Below, piece after piece: positions 1 through 12,037 of a stretch of 64,000 nucleotides of DNA. The DNA lies in the NCBI GenBank assembly GCA_964035795.1, contig OZ038324.1, positions 3,504,908 to 3,568,907 of the forward strand, given 5' to 3'. The notes beneath the pieces are model-generated. The model saw only the letters and a program-made list of their open reading frames with translations, was not told the DNA's origin and searched no databases. The stretch's first letter is position 1, and each line of letters opens with the position of its first letter. The translations under genes were made by a program, and so were the position numbers. Source of the stretch: Pterobdella sp. o SKG-2022. Its lineage: Eukaryota; Annelida; Clitellata; Hirudinida; Piscicolidae.

Positions 1-1427
1 AGTCAACCGAGATGCTCTCTGGGAAATTCTGTCGAAATCCTTCAGCTTGCCAGAAAAAATAATTCGCATCCTTAAAGCTCTCCATAGCTGTACAACAGGA
101 GCGATCCGGGCTGATGGACAGTTGTCCGATGAGTTTCCCATCAGCGTTGGGGTGAAACAAGGGATGTGCTGGCTCCTATGCTTTTTAATACATACCTCGA
201 CGCTGTGATAAGAGTGGCACTCAAGAATCACCCAGACAAAGGCATTTGCATTGAATATAGCCACAATGCCACTTTGATGCATAACAGTAGCTATAAGCTA
301 GAAGAGGCTATAACAGTACAATCAATAGCTTATGCCGATGATATAATGATCACGAGCGACAACATCAAAGACCTGGAATGCCTCGTCACTTCAATAGATG
401 ACGTTTGCATCAAATTTGGACTGAGAACAAACTTCAGCAAAACAAAATACATGACCATTCTACCAAAAAACTCAATTCCAAGTCTCAACACAACGCTGGC
501 AATACGTAACGATATAAACATCGAACAAGTGACACAGTTTAAATACCTGGGCTGTATCTCAAACAGTGACAACACAGTCGATGCAGAAGTTGAATCACGT
601 ATCAATAAAGCATCCCAAGTTTTTCGCAGCCTTAGTCGGTTGGTATGGTATCAACGGAAAATAAAAGTTTCCACCAAACTAAAACTTTTCAAAGCCATTA
701 TAATACCAACGCTATTATACGGCAGCGAAACTTGGAATGTTCTTCAATGCCACATACAGCGTCTCCAAGTGTTCACAAACAGGTGTCTGAGAATCATCAC
801 GGGGACTTCTCTTTGGGACAAACTGAGAAACACCCAACTACGATGTAAATCAAAAATAGAGCGAGTTGACGTGATGATTCAACGAAGAAGACTCCAGTGG
901 CTTGGGCACTTGGAAAGAATGGAAAATTCAAGGCTCCAGAAGAAATTAATGGTGAGCAAAATTGCTGAAGGTTCACGGTCTCAAGGTGGTCAAAAGAAGA
1001 GATGGCGTGACCTAATATATACAGACCTAAAAAAGCTAAACATTATTGACACCTGGAAAACAGAAGCTGGCAACAGAAACGATTGGCGCAAAAATATCAA
1101 ATCGCTATCGCAAAAAACAAATAAAGAAGCTGAAAGAAACGAGCAATCAAAAAAAGATTTGAAAAAAAATATTTTTGATGTTCACTCCAAAAGCTCTTCA
1201 TTCCAATGCCAGCATCCAGGTTGCAACAAAATAGCGGTCAACAAGGCAGGTCTGACAAACCACATCCGCCAAGTCCACAAAGCACCATCATTACAACATT
1301 GCCCGAAATGCAATAACGTTTTCAAAAACAAGGACTTCATAACCACGCGAAGAAATGTTCCAGAAATCAATCTTCAGTGCACCTACTGTCAAGTGGATAA
1401 CGCACTTCCAAGTCCAAGTCCAAGTGT

Positions 1428-1428
<1 letters not shown>
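1..1428 (+). pseudogene. LINE copy A: reverse transcriptase C-terminal part plus zinc finger, frameshifted
   Basis: This is the 3' part of an APE-type non-LTR retrotransposon whose 5' part lies before the window. It encodes the second half of the reverse transcriptase, including the catalytic YADD motif (SIAYADDIMITS, around 330-360), a basic thumb/linker (RRRLQWLGHLERM, near 880-915) and a C-terminal C2H2 finger (CQHPGCNKIAVNKAGLTNH, near 1207-1263). Copies B and C read GGAGATG after VGVKQ, where this copy reads GGGATG near 161; this one-base loss shifts the frame. An A-run near 1320-1330 has five A's against six in copy C, which destroys the second finger (CPNCNNVF...). The copy is therefore dead. 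RTE-like or CFDP2-like affinity is my inference from the style of the RT and endonuclease; the clade is not settled. Confidence 0.85.

Positions 1429-1496
<68 letters not shown>
1429..1496. repeat. (TG)n microsatellite at 3' end of LINE copy A
   Basis: About 33 TG dinucleotides directly follow the element's terminal hexamer repeat (three CCAAGT units at 1408-1426). The same junction, in reverse orientation, occurs at copies B and C. Confidence 0.95.
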
Positions 1497-2690
<1,194 letters not shown>

Positions 2691-2714
2691 TAACACATAT
2701 ATCAACGTTAACAG

Positions 2715-2802
2715 AAAACTTTTACAAATGATCATGAACAAAATGTCTTCCATCCCCGCCGACCCTGTCGTAGAGAAGGAAGAGGACGAAGATTGGGATT
2801 GA
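2715..2802 (+). pseudogene. WASHC1: Duplicated WASHC1 terminal exon (orphan copy)
   Basis: The reading frame ends NKMSSIPADPVVEKEEDEDWD-stop. This is the acidic, Trp-containing Arp2/3-binding tail of WASH, matching RMSSITVDPAVEEEEDEDWD of the complete gene at 17203-17291. It sits on the plus strand, as expected for the mirrored arm. One base is missing before the shared CAAATG, so splicing at the equivalent AACAG would be out of frame. No WH2 or proline-rich exon lies upstream; that space holds a decayed retroelement. It is a 3' fragment, not a second gene. Confidence 0.8.
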
Positions 2803-3123
2803 GCTTACGTCATGCATACAAAATTAATTTTTTTTATTTTTTTATTTGAAAAATGACAGAGTCGAGTGAAACGTACAAATGTATTTTGTTTGAATTCAAG
2901 TTGATGTTTTGTTGTGTTAAAACTATGCGCGAGAATGAATATAAGAGGTTCGTAATATCATGAATAATAAAGTCGTCTAGTAGAAAGTCTTTGTTTTTGA
3001 CTCAAAAACATAGATTAAAATATTTTTTTGAGAAAATATTGAAATAAAAAAACCATCCGATGTCTATAAAATTTAAACTAATGTTCGTCATCGTTCTCTC
3101 AGCTTTCCAAATTAGTGTCAACC

Positions 3124-3923
3124 TTACTTACCATTATATCGGTTATATGGGTTGTAATAGTAATATGTCTGTCTACTTGGAACGGCTACTGTAGTGGTGA
3201 CGACGACGATGATGAGCACGATGGCAATTACGATGCCTATGATAGAGAATATGTACGATGCTTTCAAGTAGCTGCGAGCACTATTTTCTAATCCTTTGGA
3301 TGCTTGATCTTGCCCTATGACTTCAAATAAATAACACAAATATTCATTTTATATACATAAGTTTTTGTGTGTGAATATTGAAACATTGATGAATTTGACT
3401 TACTCGCTAAGGTAAATGCGATGACTCCAAAAATGACGCCATAAAACCAGATTGTAATACAAGAGAGAACTATAGCCATGGTGAAGTTGAAACAGGAATA
3501 GCTTCCCAAAGTAACCGTGGCTGGAGGTAGCACCACCAGGTTGGAATGTTGGTTGAAGGGTTGGCCATAATATGCTGGTGACTGTTGGTAGTGGATTGGT
3601 TGGCCAAAGTAAGGTTGAGTTTGTTGGTTCACAGGTTGCTGGGTGTTGTAGGGAGGAGCCTGTTGGTTAACAGGTTGCTGGGTGTTGTAGGGTGGAGGTT
3701 GTTGAGTGTTGGAGAATTGAACAAAAGATTGTTGGGTGGATGTGTTCAACGGGGGAACAGATGAGCTTAGAGGAGAAACAAAATTTGGCGCTGAGGGTTG
3801 GTGTTGAGCGGGTGCATTGTAGTGATAATTCTCTGGTCTATCATTTTGCTTCGGAGATGTGTTCCGATGTTCAGGCTGGGAAGAGGTCGCGATGTCATTC
3901 GAGAAGTTTTTTTCGTAGTTCAT
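3124..3923 (-). CDS. CD225/dispanin-like membrane protein, left copy
   Basis: Two exons, 3923-3404 and 3320-3124, join at GCGA|GTAAGT and TTTGAAG|TC to give a predicted 238-residue protein. Residues 1 to about 130 are Pro/Gln/Asn-rich with a tandem PPYNTQQPVNQQ repeat. Two hydrophobic segments follow, MAIVLSCITIWFYGVIFGVI and FSIIGIVIAIVLIIVVV, separated by a small-residue loop (GQDQASKGLENSARSYLK). This is the CD225 (dispanin/IFITM/PRRT) layout, with a disordered cytosolic N-terminus and a re-entrant plus a spanning helix. The function here is unknown; family members act in membrane fusion and trafficking. Compared with the mirror copy, exon 1 differs at about 3 residues (Y3H, N6I, S143N), whereas the end of exon 2 differs at roughly half its positions. 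The reading frame is open. Confidence 0.75.
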
Positions 3924-4586
3924 CGTTGTCTCGTAGATATAGATATTTTGAAACTGAAGTAAAATTTTATTCTTTGTACCTCGAGTATTTGAATAACCAA
4001 ATAATAATCGACTTTGTTAAATTTTTTTTGAAATTCGAAACTATCTACCAAGTTTCGTGACGATGTTTAGTGAAGTGCTTAGGAAATCTACTAAAATATT
4101 CAATTGAAACAAGCTCAGGCCTATATTACCTGTTGAGTTATCAATAGTTTCTAAAAATAGACTTGGAAATTTTTTTATTAATCACTATTCATAGCTTGGC
4201 ATTTTAACGTGGGACGTTCAGTCACATCATTTGCTTATGTTTTTTTTTGACCCATGTTGCCGTTTTTTGCATTTATTTAAACATTTTCAAATCCAACTAT
4301 TGAAGATTGTATTTAAAAACGTTTTATTTTATAAATGAACTAAAATTTCTACAAATGAAAGTTTCATAAGAAGTTTATAATAAGTTTTATAAAAGTATAG
4401 TAATGTTTAACAAGGGCTAAATTTATGTAAGGTCATATTTTAAACACATTCGTTTAAAGTATATCCACAATTATGTTTAACCTAGTCCCAATACATGAAT
4501 CTGAATTCAATCACAATTCATGGCTTACATTAAGTTCACAGTAAAAAACAGAATTTTATTACTTGTTACGTACATTATGACAAAAT

Positions 4587-4792
4587 GTGTGTGGGAAATA
4601 AAAAAATAATTTAAAAGGGTTTTATAAACATAGATTTTATAAGAGCTTGAGAAGCAATAAGGTTAAAATTTAATGAAAACAAAAACATGAAGCTCGAAGT
4701 AACTAAAGATAAAAATTGTACTTGCATGTAACTTTACTCCTGTGTTTATTTGTTATTTTATTGCAAACAAACAAAAAAACAAACAAACAAAA
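4587..4792. repeat. Repeat X, copy 2
   Basis: Direct repeat of 1497-1713, from TGTGTGTGGGAAATAA through GCTCGAAGTAACTAAAG to the (AAAC)n tail. It starts exactly where the left inverted-repeat arm stops and runs into the CA repeat before LINE copy B. Confidence 0.85.
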
Positions 4793-5121
<329 letters not shown>

Positions 5122-5171
5122 GACTTGGACTTGGAAGTGCGTTATCCACTTGACAGTAGGTGCACTGAAGA

Positions 5172-6876
5172 TTGATTTCTGGAACATTTCTTCGCGTGGT
5201 TATAAAGTCCTTGTTTTTGAAAACGTTATTGCGATTTGGGCAATGTTGTAATGATGGTGCTTTGTGGACTTGGCGGATGTGGTTTGTCAGACCTGCCTTG
5301 TTGACCGCTATTTTGTTGCAACCTGGATGCTGGCATTGGAATGAAGAGCTTTTGGAGTGAACATCAAAAATATTTTTTTTCAAATCTTTTTTTGATTGCT
5401 CGTTTCTTTCAGATTCTTTATTTGTTTTTTGCGATAGCGATTTGATATTTTTGCGCCAATCGTTTCTGTTGCGAGCTTCTGTTTTCCAGGTGTCAATAAT
5501 GTTTAGCTTTTTTAGGTCTGTATATATTAGGTCACGCCATCTCTTCTTTTGACCACCTTGAGACCGTGAACCTTCAGCAATTTGCTCACCATTAATTTCT
5601 TTTGGAGCCTTGAATTTTCCATTCTTTCCAAGTGCCCAGGCCACTGGAGTCTTCTTCGTTGAATCATCACGTCAACTCACTCTATTTTTGATTTACATCT
5701 TAGTTGGGTGTTTCTCAGTTTGTCCCAAAGAGAAGTCTCCGTGATGATTCTCAGACACCTGTTTGTGAACACTTGGAGACGCTGTATGTGGCATTGAAGA
5801 ACATTCCAAGTTTCGCTGCCGTATAATAGCGTTGGTATTAGAATGGCTTTGAAAAGTTTTAGTTTGGTGGAAACTTTTATTTTCCGTTGATACCATACCA
5901 ACCGACTAAGGCTGCGAAAAACTTGGGATGCTTTATTGATACGTGATTCAACTTCTGCATCGACTGTGTTGTCACTGTTTGAGATACAGCCCAGGTATTT
6001 AAACTGTGTCACTTGTTCGATGTTTATATCGTTACGTATTGCCAGCGTTGTGTTGAGGCTTGGAATTGAGTTTTTTGGTAGAATGGTCATGTATTTTGTT
6101 TTGCTGAAGTTTGTTCTCAGTCCAAATTTGATGCAAACGTCATCTATTGAAGTGACGAGGCATTCCAGGTCTTTGATGTTGTCGCTCGTGATCATTATAT
6201 CATCGGCATAAGCTATTGATTGTACTGTTATAGCCTCTTCTAGCTTATAGCTACTGTTATGCATCAAAGGGGCATTGTGGCTATATTCAATGCAAATTCC
6301 TTTGTCTGGGTGATTCTTGAGTGCCACTCTTATCACAGCGTCGAGGTATGTATTAAAAAGCATAGGAGCCAGCACATCTCCTTGTTTCACCCCAACGCTG
6401 ATGGGAAACTCATCGGACAACTGTCCATCAGCCCGGATCGCTCCTGTTGTACAGCTATGGAGAGCTTTAAGGATGCGAATTATTTTTTCTGGCAAGATGA
6501 AGGATTTCGACAGAATTTCCCAGAGAGCATCTCGTTTGACTGTGTCGTAGGCTTTTTGGAGATCAATGAAGCAGAGATGAATTGGCTTTTGAAATTCCTT
6601 TGCCCTCTGCATCAGGATCTTCGCTGCATATATTTGGTCGCAGCAACCTCTATTCGGCCTAAAACCACATTGGTTTTCACCCAGTTGTTTTTCTATGACG
6701 TTTTGCATTTTGTTTAGAATGGCTCTGCCAAACACTTTGCTAGCCACACACAGTAGGGCGATTCCTCGGTAATTTTCACAAAGTGATCTTGCTCCATGTT
6801 TGTGAATTGGAACTATTATTTGATTTCTCCAATCACTTGGGATTGTTTCCATTTCCCATATCTGGTCTGAGATCAC
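5172..6876 (-). pseudogene. LINE copy B reverse transcriptase/zinc-finger part, broken
   Basis: From 6876 it continues the endonuclease frame after the TGA. The first methionine is MISDQIWEMETIPSDW. RT motifs in order are IIVPIHKHGARSLCENYRGI, GFRPNRGCCDQI, CFIDLQKAYDTVKRD (the first catalytic Asp is in FIDLQKAYD), SVGVKQGDVLAPMLFN and AYADDIM (catalytic DD). The thumb-like region ends in RCKSKIE-stop at 5677, where copies A and C have Arg. Downstream the frame changes near 5580, and the first C2H2 finger (near 5280-5345) is still readable. Element ends, not host promoters, control it. Confidence 0.85.
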
Positions 6877-6882
6877 TTTTAG

Positions 6883-8598
6883 TCAATATACCGTTTCATT
6901 GGCACCAATTTTGAGCATATTTGAGCTGATTCCATCTAAACCCGGAGCTGTTACTAATTTACATTGCTTCAAAGCATTTGTTAGCTCCATTATGGAAGGG
7001 GGCTTAGATAGATCTGCTACCTCTTCATCATCAAGTGTGATTATAGAAGGTTGAAGCTCGCTGTATGCCGTAGTGTCTACTGTGGAATCGGAACTGGCTG
7101 CTGATGCAAAGTGTTCTTTCCATCTTATGATTTTATCTTTTGATGAAAAGAGTGTTTGTCTGCCATCTAAAGATTTCATATTTGTCGAAGGTTTTATTTT
7201 TGTGTGTTTTTCTTTTTTCAGTAGTTTGAGAATTGAACCTCCACGGCCTTGTTTGTTGGTGAGTTCGGTTGTTTTCTCAGCTTCTTCAGTCTTTTCTTCC
7301 CACCACGTATCAATAGCTTTTCTACAAGCTTTCCTGGATGCAGTTTTTATTTCTTTGTAGCTGCTAATCAGATTTTGTGGGATTGCACGACCGTTTTGTT
7401 TGAGGGCTTTTATTTTGAAGTGGAGTTCAGATTTTTCTGTTGAAAGTTTTTTAACCTCTTCATTTACCCATGGTCTTTCAGGCATTTTATTTTTTTTTGG
7501 TAATTGCTTTGAGGCGTTCAATAAACTTTCTTTGAAGCATTTCCACATCTCTTCTACTGAATTATTTTGGTCTATTTTGTTCAAATTATATGTTAATTCT
7601 TTTTGAAATTTGTTTATGTATATTTTTTCTAATTTTTTTGGGTTCGTTATTTTATCGTGGAGTATATTTGTGTTATTATTTGGGTTTTTATTATATTTTA
7701 TTTTATGATTCTTCAGTATCAATTTGGATATAACCATATTATGATCTGAAATATGAATTGTTTTTCGAGTGACCTTGGTATCACATATGTTTGCTCGTAA
7801 CTGATGACTGATGAGCACATAATCAAGGACATGTTCTTTTTTTTGATTCGGGTGATACCAAGTCCATTGGTGTATTCTTTTGTGTGGGAAGATGGTGTTT
7901 GTTATTATCAGACCGTTGGTGTTGCAGAAATCAACTAACCTTGAACCATTCACATTTCTTTTATCTGGGTTATGACGGCCATGGAGTCGTGATGGGTTTT
8001 CAAGTGGTCCAACACGTGCGTTAAAGTCTCCCAACACTATCACATGTCCTTTTTTGTTGATTCTGGCAAGTTGGTCTTGCAGGGTTTTGTAAAAGTTTTC
8101 AGATTCTTCTTCATCGTCTACCTCTGTTGGGGCATAAACGGCTATGAAGTTTATGTGTTTGTTTTCAACTTTTATTCTTGCTTTAATCACTCTTTCTGAA
8201 ATCATGCTGTGAGTGCCTTCTTTCTTCCAAGCCTTTCTGAGATCACCTCTGAGAGCAATAGCTACTCCTCGTTGGTTACCATTTTTTGGTTCTGAGAGCC
8301 CAGAATAAAGCACTGTTGTGCCTTCGATTTCCAGAGTGCCACTGCCTGCCCATTGCACTTCCGACATTGCTAGGAGAGATAAGTTTTTTTCTCTCATTTT
8401 TGCAATAACGTTTATCAGTTTTATGCTGAACTTCGTTGGGTTGCCCATGCTTTTGACGTTCCAGCATCCTATTTTTGTGGTTTCAATCTTCATTTTTACT
8501 GAGGATTTGGTGTGGTTTTGCACTGGTACGTTATCAGCAATACGCAGTGATTTTTCTGTGTTTAATGCTTTTTGAATATTTTTGGATGTTTGTTTCAT
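6883..8598 (-). CDS. LINE copy B APE-type endonuclease ORF
   Basis: An open frame of 571 codons from an ATG at 8598. AP-endonuclease-like motifs in order are IGCWNVKSM (around residue 42), MSEVQWAG (around 78), NFIAVYAPTEVDDEE (around 155), VIVLGDFNARVGP (around 190), HQWTWYHP (around 242), LDYVLISH (around 258) and the terminal SDHNMV (around 283). The D/N and SDH residues expected for Mg-dependent nicking of the target strand are all present. A Lys-rich linker of about 270 residues follows and ends APGLDGISSNMLKIGANETVY-TGA. The next codons continue directly into RT sequence, so the TGA replaces what looks like a Trp codon (VY-W-LKVISDQIW). Confidence 0.85.
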   Translation of the reverse strand: MKQTSKNIQKALNTEKSLRIADNVPVQNHTKSSVKMKIETTKIGCWNVKSMGNPTKFSIKLINVIAKMREKNLSLLAMSEVQWAGSGTLEIEGTTVLYSGLSEPKNGNQRGVAIALRGDLRKAWKKEGTHSMISERVIKARIKVENKHINFIAVYAPTEVDDEEESENFYKTLQDQLARINKKGHVIVLGDFNARVGPLENPSRLHGRHNPDKRNVNGSRLVDFCNTNGLIITNTIFPHKRIHQWTWYHPNQKKEHVLDYVLISHQLRANICDTKVTRKTIHISDHNMVISKLILKNHKIKYNKNPNNNTNILHDKITNPKKLEKIYINKFQKELTYNLNKIDQNNSVEEMWKCFKESLLNASKQLPKKNKMPERPWVNEEVKKLSTEKSELHFKIKALKQNGRAIPQNLISSYKEIKTASRKACRKAIDTWWEEKTEEAEKTTELTNKQGRGGSILKLLKKEKHTKIKPSTNMKSLDGRQTLFSSKDKIIRWKEHFASAASSDSTVDTTAYSELQPSIITLDDEEVADLSKPPSIMELTNALKQCKLVTAPGLDGISSNMLKIGANETVY

Positions 8599-8846
8599 AT
8601 TTTTTTTAAGTTGATGTATAAGTTAGGTAATTGAGTTTGAGCCAGCTTTCTATGTTCTTTTTTTTAATCCGCTCTGTTTCACCTGTGAACTTCGTTTTGC
8701 GTTTCAAAAATAACTTTTTTGTTTCAAAATTTTGAAGCGGTATCTACTCAATTTCCAAAAACTTATATTTCAACAACTTGTACAAACGTTTTTTCAACAA
8801 AAAATTCGCAATGTATCCAATATAAAACTCAAAAAAACATCGGAGC

Positions 8847-9254
<408 letters not shown>

Positions 9255-10257
9255 TTTGAAATTCAGCCCGCAGTATTTACACTTTACGCTTGCTTGTTTC
9301 TGGTGCTTCTGTCTCACGTGGTTTGCCAGACCTGCTTTACTGGCAGCTACTCTGTTGCATCTCGGAAACCTGCAGGATAAGACTTTGTCAAAACTGTTTT
9401 TATTGTTGCTATTGTTTTGAATCTGTTGCTATTATTGTAGTTGTTGTTGCTCTTTGTTTTTCGAATTTTTGTTGATGCTATTGTTTAGATTGTTGTTGAT
9501 GCTTTTTTTTTGATTGCTGCTATTCTTGTTGCTGCTGTTGTTTTGATTGTTGCTATAGTTGTTGTTGCTTCTGCTTTTATTGCTGTTATTGTTTTGATTA
9601 ATGTTGCTATATTTGTTGTTGTTGTTGTTGCTCTTTTTATTTCGATTATTGTTGTTGCCATTGTTTTCGATTGTTGTTGTTTTATTGTTTTGATTGTTGT
9701 GGCTATTATTGTTGTTTTTGTTATTCTTGTTGTTTCGATTGTTGTTGTTTCTATTGTTTTGATTTTTGCTGTTGTTGTTTTTCTTTGTGCTTTATTTGTG
9801 CTTCTGAAATCGTTTATAGCACTACGTTTTTGTCTTGCATGATTCCAATAACAATCACCAGTTTAAGGCTAAACTTTGTTGGGTTGCCAAGGCTTTTTAC
9901 AGTCTAGCATCCAATTCTCTCAATCTTTTCTGTGGATATGGTGTGTGTTGCCCTTTGCACTGGTAAGTTATCAGCTGTACGCAGTGTTGTAGCTGTTTTT
10001 GCTGTATTACTTAACGTAATTGTAGCAGAGCTATTAGCTTCGTATAATTTTTCTTAATCCGCTGGGTTTTACCTGTCAACTGCTTTTTTCAAACTGGAGA
10101 GATTTTTTATTTTTCAAGTTTTGAGCAATATCTCCGACAAAATTGAATAACTTATGTTTTTTGGTAACAGAAACAGCGTTTTGTAGCAAAGAAGTTAATC
10201 TTTAACTATCGTAATAAGCAAAAATGTACGGAGCAGCTAACACAGGTTCGTGGCTTG
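9255..10257 (-). mobile_element. LINE copy D: related element reduced to its two ends
   Basis: Read on the minus strand, 10257-9840 aligns with the leader and start of the endonuclease of copies B and C: TADNLPVQ, IGC-stop-TVKSLGNPTKFSLKL and SEAQ, with TGG changed to TAG. 9400-9255 encodes the C-terminal zinc fingers in diverged form (CRFPRCNRVAASKAGLANH and CKYCGLNF). The entire nuclease/RT middle is missing. In its place are about 430 bp of degenerate CAA/TTG triplet repeat (9400-9835). Stops occur in the repeat, so no fusion protein is made. It belongs to an older or different subfamily, because divergence from B and C is much larger than between B and C. Confidence 0.7.
9400..9835. repeat. 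Degenerate (TTG)n/(CAA)n triplet repeat
   Basis: Runs of TTG, TTGTTGTTGTTGC and TTTTGATTG recur through the segment, so all plus-strand frames look V/I/C/F-rich. It lies exactly between the two ends of element D. Confidence 0.8.
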
Positions 10258-10294
10258 CACACACACACACACACGATTTGGATTTGGAAGTGCG

Positions 10295-12031
10295 TTATCC
10301 ACTTGACAGTAGGTGCACTGAAGATTGATTTCTGGAACATTTCTTCACGTGGTTATAAAGTCCTTGTTTTTTGAAAACGTTATTGCAATTCGGGCAATGT
10401 TGTAATGATGGTGCTTTGTGGACTTGGCGAATGTGGTTTGTCAGACCTGCCTTGTTGACCGCTATTTTGTTGCAACCTGGATGCTGGCATTGGAATGGAG
10501 AGCTTTTGGAGTGAACATCAAAAATATTTTTTTTCAAATCTTTTTTTGATTGCTCGTTTCTTTCAGCTTCTTTATTTGTTTTTTGCGATAGCGATTTGAT
10601 ATTTTTGCGCCAATCGTTTCTGTTGCGAGCTTCTGTTTTCCAGGTGTCAACAATGTTTAGCTTTTTTAGGTCTGTATATATTAGGTCATGCCATCTCTTC
10701 TTTTGACCACCTTGAGACCGTGAACCTTCAGCAATTTTGCTCACCATTAATTTCTTCTGGAGCCTTGAATTTTCCATTCTTTCCAAGTGCCCAAGCCACT
10801 GGAGTCTTCTTCGTTGAATCATCACGTCAACTCGCTCTATTTTTGATTTACATCGTAGTTGGGTGTTTCTCAGTTTGTCCCAAAGAGAAGTCCCCGTGAT
10901 GATTCTCAGACACCTGTTTGTGAATACTTGGAGACGCTGTATGTGGCATTGAAGAACATTCCAAGTTTCGCTGCCGTATAATAGCGTTGGTATTATAATG
11001 GCTTTGAAAAGTTTCAGTTTGGTGGAAACTTTTATTTTTCGTTGACACCATACCAACCGGCTAAGGCTGCGAAAGACTTGGGATGCTTTATTGATACGTG
11101 ATTCAACTTCTGCATCGACTGTGTTGTCACTGTTTAAGATACTGCCCAGGTATTTAAACTGTGTCACTTGTTCGATGTTTATATCGTTACGTATTGCCAG
11201 CGTTGTGTTGAGGCTTGGAATTGAGTTTTTTGGTAGAATGGTCATGTATTTTGTTTTGCTGAAGTTTATTCTCAGTCCAAATTTGATGCAAACGTCATCT
11301 ATTGAAGTGACGAGGCATTCCAGGTCTTTGATGTTGTCGCTCGTGATCATTATATCATCGGCATAAGCTATTGATTGTACTGTTATAGCCTCTTCTAGCT
11401 TATAGCGACTGTTATGCATCAACGGGGCATTGTGGCTATATTCAATGCGAATGCCTTTGTCTGGGTGATTCTTGAGTGCCACTCTTATCACAGCGTCGAG
11501 GTATGTATTAAAAAGCATAGGAGCCAGCACATCTTCTTGTTTCACCCCAACGCTGATGGGAAACTCATCGGACAACTGTCCATCAGCCCGGATCGCTCCT
11601 GTTGTACAGCTATGGAGAGCTTTAAGGATGCGAATTATTTTTTCTGGCAAGCTGAAGGATTTCGACAGAATTTCCCAGAGAGCGTCTCGGTTGACTGTGT
11701 CGTAGGCCTTTTGGAGATCAATGAAGCAGAGATGAATGGGCTTTTGAAATTCCTTTGCCCTCTGCATCAGGATCTTCGCTGCATATATTTGGTCGCAGCA
11801 ACCTCTATTCGGCCTAAAACCACATTGGTTTTCACCCAGTTGTTTTTCTATGACGTTTTGCATTTTGTTTAGAATGGCTCTGCCAAACACTTTGCTAGCC
11901 ACACACAGTAGGGCGATTCCTCGGTAATTTTCACAAAGTGATCTTGCTCCATGTTTGTGAATTGGAACTATTATTTGATTTCTCCAATCACTTGGGATTG
12001 TTTCCATTTCCCATATCTGGTCTGAGATCAC
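10295..12031 (-). CDS. LINE copy C reverse transcriptase with two C2H2 fingers
   Basis: An open frame of 578 codons starting MISDQIWEMETIPSDW; the true product would be an extension of the endonuclease frame through the TGA. RT motifs are GFRPNRGCCDQI, CFIDLQKAYDTVNRD, SVGVKQEDVLAPMLFN (Gly-Asp in copy B, Glu-Asp here) and AYADDIMITS. A basic RRRLQWLGHLERM region and a Lys/Arg-rich linker follow. The C-terminus has two C2H2-type fingers, CQHPGCNKIAVNKAGLTNH and CPNCNNVFKKQGLYNHVKKC, of which only the first survives in A and B. The fingers are presumably for nucleic-acid binding. Confidence 0.85.
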   Translation of the reverse strand: MISDQIWEMETIPSDWRNQIIVPIHKHGARSLCENYRGIALLCVASKVFGRAILNKMQNVIEKQLGENQCGFRPNRGCCDQIYAAKILMQRAKEFQKPIHLCFIDLQKAYDTVNRDALWEILSKSFSLPEKIIRILKALHSCTTGAIRADGQLSDEFPISVGVKQEDVLAPMLFNTYLDAVIRVALKNHPDKGIRIEYSHNAPLMHNSRYKLEEAITVQSIAYADDIMITSDNIKDLECLVTSIDDVCIKFGLRINFSKTKYMTILPKNSIPSLNTTLAIRNDINIEQVTQFKYLGSILNSDNTVDAEVESRINKASQVFRSLSRLVWCQRKIKVSTKLKLFKAIIIPTLLYGSETWNVLQCHIQRLQVFTNRCLRIITGTSLWDKLRNTQLRCKSKIERVDVMIQRRRLQWLGHLERMENSRLQKKLMVSKIAEGSRSQGGQKKRWHDLIYTDLKKLNIVDTWKTEARNRNDWRKNIKSLSQKTNKEAERNEQSKKDLKKNIFDVHSKSSPFQCQHPGCNKIAVNKAGLTNHIRQVHKAPSLQHCPNCNNVFKKQGLYNHVKKCSRNQSSVHLLSSG

Positions 12032-12037
12032 TTTTAG

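Larger units (their letters stand above)
5119..8846 (-). mobile_element. LINE copy B (APE endonuclease + RT + C2H2), near full length, defective
   Basis: A minus-strand non-LTR retrotransposon of about 3.7 kb. The order from its 5' end is a leader of about 250 bp (8846-8599), the endonuclease ORF (8598-6883), an in-frame TGA, the reverse transcriptase (6876 down), a C2H2 zinc-finger tail, and three CCAAGT hexamers at the 3' end (5119-5140). (CA)n lies against both ends. Copy-specific damage includes CGA to TGA at 5677, a one-base loss in an A-run near 5580 and a one-base loss in the zinc-finger A-run near 5214. It cannot encode a full RT. It is close to copy C and lies in the same orientation. 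Confidence 0.88.

Noticed and set aside
5936..6717. Open frames on the plus strand opposite the LINE reverse transcriptase (also at 11091-11872)
   Set aside because: They are antisense shadows of the conserved RT coding strand and recur in each copy for that reason only.
9290..9907. Val/Ile-rich frames resembling a multi-pass membrane protein
   Set aside because: They are produced by the (TTG)n triplet repeat inside the gutted LINE copy D.
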